Shown: piece after piece, positions 62,016 to 64,000 of the stretch | How the letters are laid out: each line of letters begins with the position of its first letter | Position numbering within the stretch: the stretch's first letter is position 1 | Source: JAAXHB01 sp965221635 | Lineage (GTDB): Bacteria > Actinomycetota > Acidimicrobiia > Acidimicrobiales > Aldehydirespiratoraceae | Direction of reading: 5' to 3' | Length of the DNA stretch: 64,000 nt | NCBI GenBank assembly: GCA_965221635.1 | Contig: OZ244902.1 | Location: forward strand, 2,232,001 to 2,296,000 | The notes under the pieces: generated by a model | What the model was told of the DNA's origin: nothing | Databases searched by the model: none | What the model saw: the letters and a program-made list of their open reading frames with translations, nothing else | Program-made: the position numbers and the translations under genes

Positions 62016-62300
62016 GTGAGTTTCTCTGGCTGGCTTCGCAGCAACTCCGAGCACTACCTGCTCATCGACGCCCAACGCCGGGTGGCGGCCACACACAACG
62101 CGCAAGCCCCAACCCCACCACGCGGGCTCACCGAAAGGTTCTGGCGGCAGGTGTTCGTGCCGGTTTACCGGCTGTTGCCCTGGGGACTGCGCCGTCGCAT
62201 CATTTCGTCTCTGCCCGGGTCGCATCGCCGGTCGTGGCCGCAACCCAAAGCGGCTTCACGTGAGGCGGCGGTGGGTTCGGCTTGGCCGAAAGGTTCATGA
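62016..62300 (+). CDS. Small basic hypothetical protein
   Basis: A 94-residue ORF 16 bp after the oxidoreductase (GTG start), with FSGWLRSNSEHYLLIDAQRRVAA and FVPVYRLLPWGLRRRIISSLPGSHRR. The amphipathic basic helix might associate with membrane or nucleic acid. Codon use is like its neighbours. I do not recognise it; possibly a cluster-specific small protein. Confidence 0.45.
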   Translation: MSFSGWLRSNSEHYLLIDAQRRVAATHNAQAPTPPRGLTERFWRQVFVPVYRLLPWGLRRRIISSLPGSHRRSWPQPKAASREAAVGSAWPKGS

Positions 62301-62402
62301 TCGTGCCATGATCGTGTTTCGCTCTCAGCCCGGCTGCCGGTGGTGGCCAGGGTTGGCCACACAACCAACAACAGCAATCCAGCCAACAACAAAGGAGCAC
62401 AA

Positions 62403-62891
62403 ATGCCAAAGACAGTGACCATCGATGCGCCCCAGCCGGGCGACGTGATGCACAACATCGAGGAAAAGGTCTTCCCCGACTATCAGGCTGAGCCGGGCCA
62501 AAAGGCGTACGTGTTCATGCACACCGTTCCCTTCGAAGGTTCGGTGGGCCTGGTGAACATGCTCACCGCCACCCGCTTGCAGCGCAAGGGCTTCGAACTC
62601 ACCTTCGTGCTTTACGGCCCGGCGGTGCTGATGGGCAACGCCGCACGCGGCTACCCGTCGGTGGGCCAGGAAGGCTTCCCCGGAAACCTGGGCTACAACC
62701 GTCAGCTTCAAACGCTGATGGACGAGGGCGCCACCGTTTACGCCTGCCGGTTCGCCATGGGCGCGCTGTACGGCATGCGCGAGGACGACCTCATGCCGGG
62801 CATCAAGGCCTTCAACCCGCTCGACGTTCTCGACTGCAACATTCAGGCCTGGCGCGAGAAGGCGCTGGTGCTGTCCACCTGGACTCTGTAG
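62403..62891 (+). CDS. MSMEG_0572/Sll0783-family nitrogen-starvation protein
   Basis: A 162-residue protein starting at ATG 62403 after AAAGGAG. It reads KTVTIDAPQPGDVMHNIEEKVFPDYQAEPGQKAYVFMHTVPFEGSVGLVNMLTATRLQRKGFELTFVLYGPAVLMGN, which is the MSMEG_0572/Sll0783 pattern with a DsrE-like fold, and has a Cys in GATVYACRFAMGALYG. This gene begins the Nit1-type cluster in many bacteria, where it is induced under nitrogen limitation. Its biochemical function is not known. Last gene of the block. Confidence 0.9.
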   Translation: MPKTVTIDAPQPGDVMHNIEEKVFPDYQAEPGQKAYVFMHTVPFEGSVGLVNMLTATRLQRKGFELTFVLYGPAVLMGNAARGYPSVGQEGFPGNLGYNRQLQTLMDEGATVYACRFAMGALYGMREDDLMPGIKAFNPLDVLDCNIQAWREKALVLSTWTL

Positions 62892-62896
62892 CAGCC

Positions 62897-62957
62897 CCAG
62901 TTTCGAGGGGCCCAGTTTCGAGGGGCCCAGTTTCGAGGGGCCCAGTTTCAAGGGGGC
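62897..62957. repeat. 15-bp tandem repeat
   Basis: Three exact copies of CCCAGTTTCGAGGGG (62897-62941) plus a fourth copy with one substitution and one extra G (62942-62957), 5 bp after the MSMEG_0572-family stop. Noncoding; may help terminate the transcript. Confidence 0.9.
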
Positions 62958-63047
62958 CCAGTGCCCCGCAAGGCGGGTCGGCCGGGCAGTGTGTCCGGCC
63001 GACCGGTCACCTCAAGTGAACTTTCACACGAGCGGTATCCGGTTGAG

Positions 63048-63120
63048 TGGAGCTAAGGGGAATTGAACCCCTGACCTCTTCCATGCCATGGAAGCGCTCT
63101 TCCAACTGAGCTATAGCCCC
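63048..63120 (-). tRNA. tRNA-Ala(GGC)
   Basis: On the minus strand, acceptor GGGGCTA pairs with TAGCTCC (one G-U), discriminator A. D arm GCTC...GAGC, anticodon stem CTTCC/GGAAG enclosing ATGGCAT (anticodon GGC), T arm AGGGG/CCCCT with loop TTCAATT. CCA is not encoded. No mobile element adjoins it. Confidence 0.95.
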
Positions 63121-63209
63121 TGGTAACGGACGAGTCTACCGGTCGCCCCAATCTCTTGGGCGCCCCCAGTCTCTCGGGCCGCAGATGTGCGCGTGCGGCC
63201 CGGCCGGGT

Positions 63210-64000
63210 TCAGATGGTCTTGATCTCCTCAAGGATCGGCGCCCACAGTTCCGGGTCGTTCACACCCGCGTAGAACTGGATCCGGTCCAGCGTGCCGCCG
63301 AATCGCTCCTTGAGACGCTGCGGCACATCCGGCGGGTCGGCCACTATCGCGAACTCGGCGAGCATCGAGTCGTCGATCACGTGGGCCATGTCGTCCCAGC
63401 GGCCCTGCTTGGACAGGCGGTTCAGTTCGTCCTGGGCGTCTCCCCATCCGTGATGCTCAAGCACAACCCGGTACGCAGGGGTGGAACCGTAAAAGGCGAT
63501 CTGCTTGCGGGTGGCGGCGTCACGAGCGGCCACGTCCTCCTCGCGGAAACCGGAAACCACGAACACCGGCATGGAAATCTCGAAGTCCGACCTGTCACGC
63601 CCCGATTCGGCCAGCCCGGCGTTGATGTTGGGCATGGTCACGTCCTTGAGGTAGTCCGCCGTTTGGAAGGCGTGCGACACGAAGCCGTCGGCCACCCGGC
63701 CCGCCACCCTTGTCATCAGCGGCCCCACCGCGGCAAGCAATATCGGCGGCGTGTCCAGGCCCATCGGGCTGGGGCTGAACATCGGGGTCATCAGCGTGTG
63801 GCGGTAGAAGCGGCCCCGGAACGCCAGCCGTTCGCCGGTTTGCCAGGCGTGCCAGATGGCACGGATCGCTTCGATGTACTCCTGCATCCGCGCCGCCGGT
63901 GAGGTCCATTCCATCGAGTAGCGCTTGGTGATGTGCGGCTTGATCTGGCTGCCTAGCCCAAGCCAGAAGCGGCCACCCGAGAGGATTTGCATGTCCCAGG
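63210..64000 (-). CDS. LLM-class (probably F420-dependent) oxidoreductase, N-terminus beyond window
   Basis: At least 260 residues of a luciferase-like monooxygenase fold. ILSGGRFWLGLGSQIKPHI marks the turn after the first third. It is followed by RMQEYIEAIRAIWHAWQTGERLAFRGRFYRHTLMTPMFSP, then LLAAVGPLMTRVAGRVADGFV. This matches mycobacterial-type F420-dependent LLM proteins. The frame remains open at the window edge, so about 80 N-terminal residues are missing. Substrate unknown. Confidence 0.88.
   Translation of the reverse strand, partial: WDMQILSGGRFWLGLGSQIKPHITKRYSMEWTSPAARMQEYIEAIRAIWHAWQTGERLAFRGRFYRHTLMTPMFSPSPMGLDTPPILLAAVGPLMTRVAGRVADGFVSHAFQTADYLKDVTMPNINAGLAESGRDRSDFEISMPVFVVSGFREEDVAARDAATRKQIAFYGSTPAYRVVLEHHGWGDAQDELNRLSKQGRWDDMAHVIDDSMLAEFAIVADPPDVPQRLKERFGGTLDRIQFYAGVNDPELWAPILEEIKTI

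Noticed and set aside
62897..62957. Short repeats considered as a CRISPR array
   Set aside because: Units are directly adjacent without spacers and no cas gene is present; the Cas4-like nuclease at 2.2 kb is unrelated by position.

Overview
The window comes from a high-GC Gram-positive-type genome, most likely an actinobacterium and possibly a member of the Acidimicrobiia. This is inferred from the GC-rich codon use, frequent GTG/TTG starts, 4-bp start/stop overlaps, apparent leaderless promoters, many acyl-CoA dehydrogenase and CaiB-type CoA-transferase genes, an LLM-class (probably F420-dependent) oxidoreductase at the right edge, and S-layer-homology proteins. No rRNA or other phylogenetic marker lies inside, so the placement is an inference.

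Layout. 1-5.9 kb: truncated enoyl-CoA hydratase, MFS exporter, an iron-sulfur RecB-like nuclease, tRNA-Leu(UAA), a beta-hydroxyacid dehydrogenase and Fe-superoxide dismutase. 6.2-10.6 kb: two secreted SLH-domain proteins, the first carrying an HExxH site and a lower-GC C-terminal half. 10.9-17 kb: amidohydrolase, arylsulfatase and two acyl-CoA dehydrogenases on the plus strand. 17.1-20.1 kb: xylose isomerase and xylulokinase. 20.2-21.2 kb: membrane molybdopterin oxidoreductase. 21.3-28.9 kb: an accessory island with three decayed copies of one ISL3-family element, an IS256-family remnant, a HEPN/zinc-ribbon protein, a 2OG-oxygenase fragment and an exported anchored protein. 28.9-42.2 kb: acyl-CoA catabolism (four CoA-handling genes in one run, then two further CoA-transferases), HpaI-type aldolase, an orphan HigA-like regulator, a PLP decarboxylase, thiol peroxidase, a phosphotransferase and another beta-hydroxyacid dehydrogenase.

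42.3-62.9 kb is the most striking part. It holds a cobalt uptake pair (cbtB, cbtA) and five members of the conserved MSMEG_0565-0572 / sll0783-0787 (Nit1-type) cluster: a glycosyltransferase, a radical SAM protein, an N-acetyltransferase, an AIR-synthase-like protein and the MSMEG_0572/Sll0783 protein. The nitrilase usually found with them is not in the window. In its place is a complete cobalt-type nitrile hydratase (beta, alpha and a His-tailed accessory protein). Interleaved are FdrA, a DUF1116 (AllG/YlbE-like) protein and carbamate kinase, which in E. coli allantoin catabolism form and use carbamoyl phosphate. There is also a ComA-like phosphosulfolactate synthase, an unrecognised protein and two fumarase/aspartase-superfamily lyases in one tight run. 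My working hypothesis is an uncharacterised route for assimilating an organic nitrile or similar nitrogen-rich compound: cobalt is imported for the nitrile hydratase, carbon skeletons are processed by the lyases, and a carbamoyl group is finally converted to ATP, ammonia and CO2. The gene identities are fairly secure, but the pathway is inference.

The window ends with tRNA-Ala(GGC) and a truncated LLM-class oxidoreductase gene.
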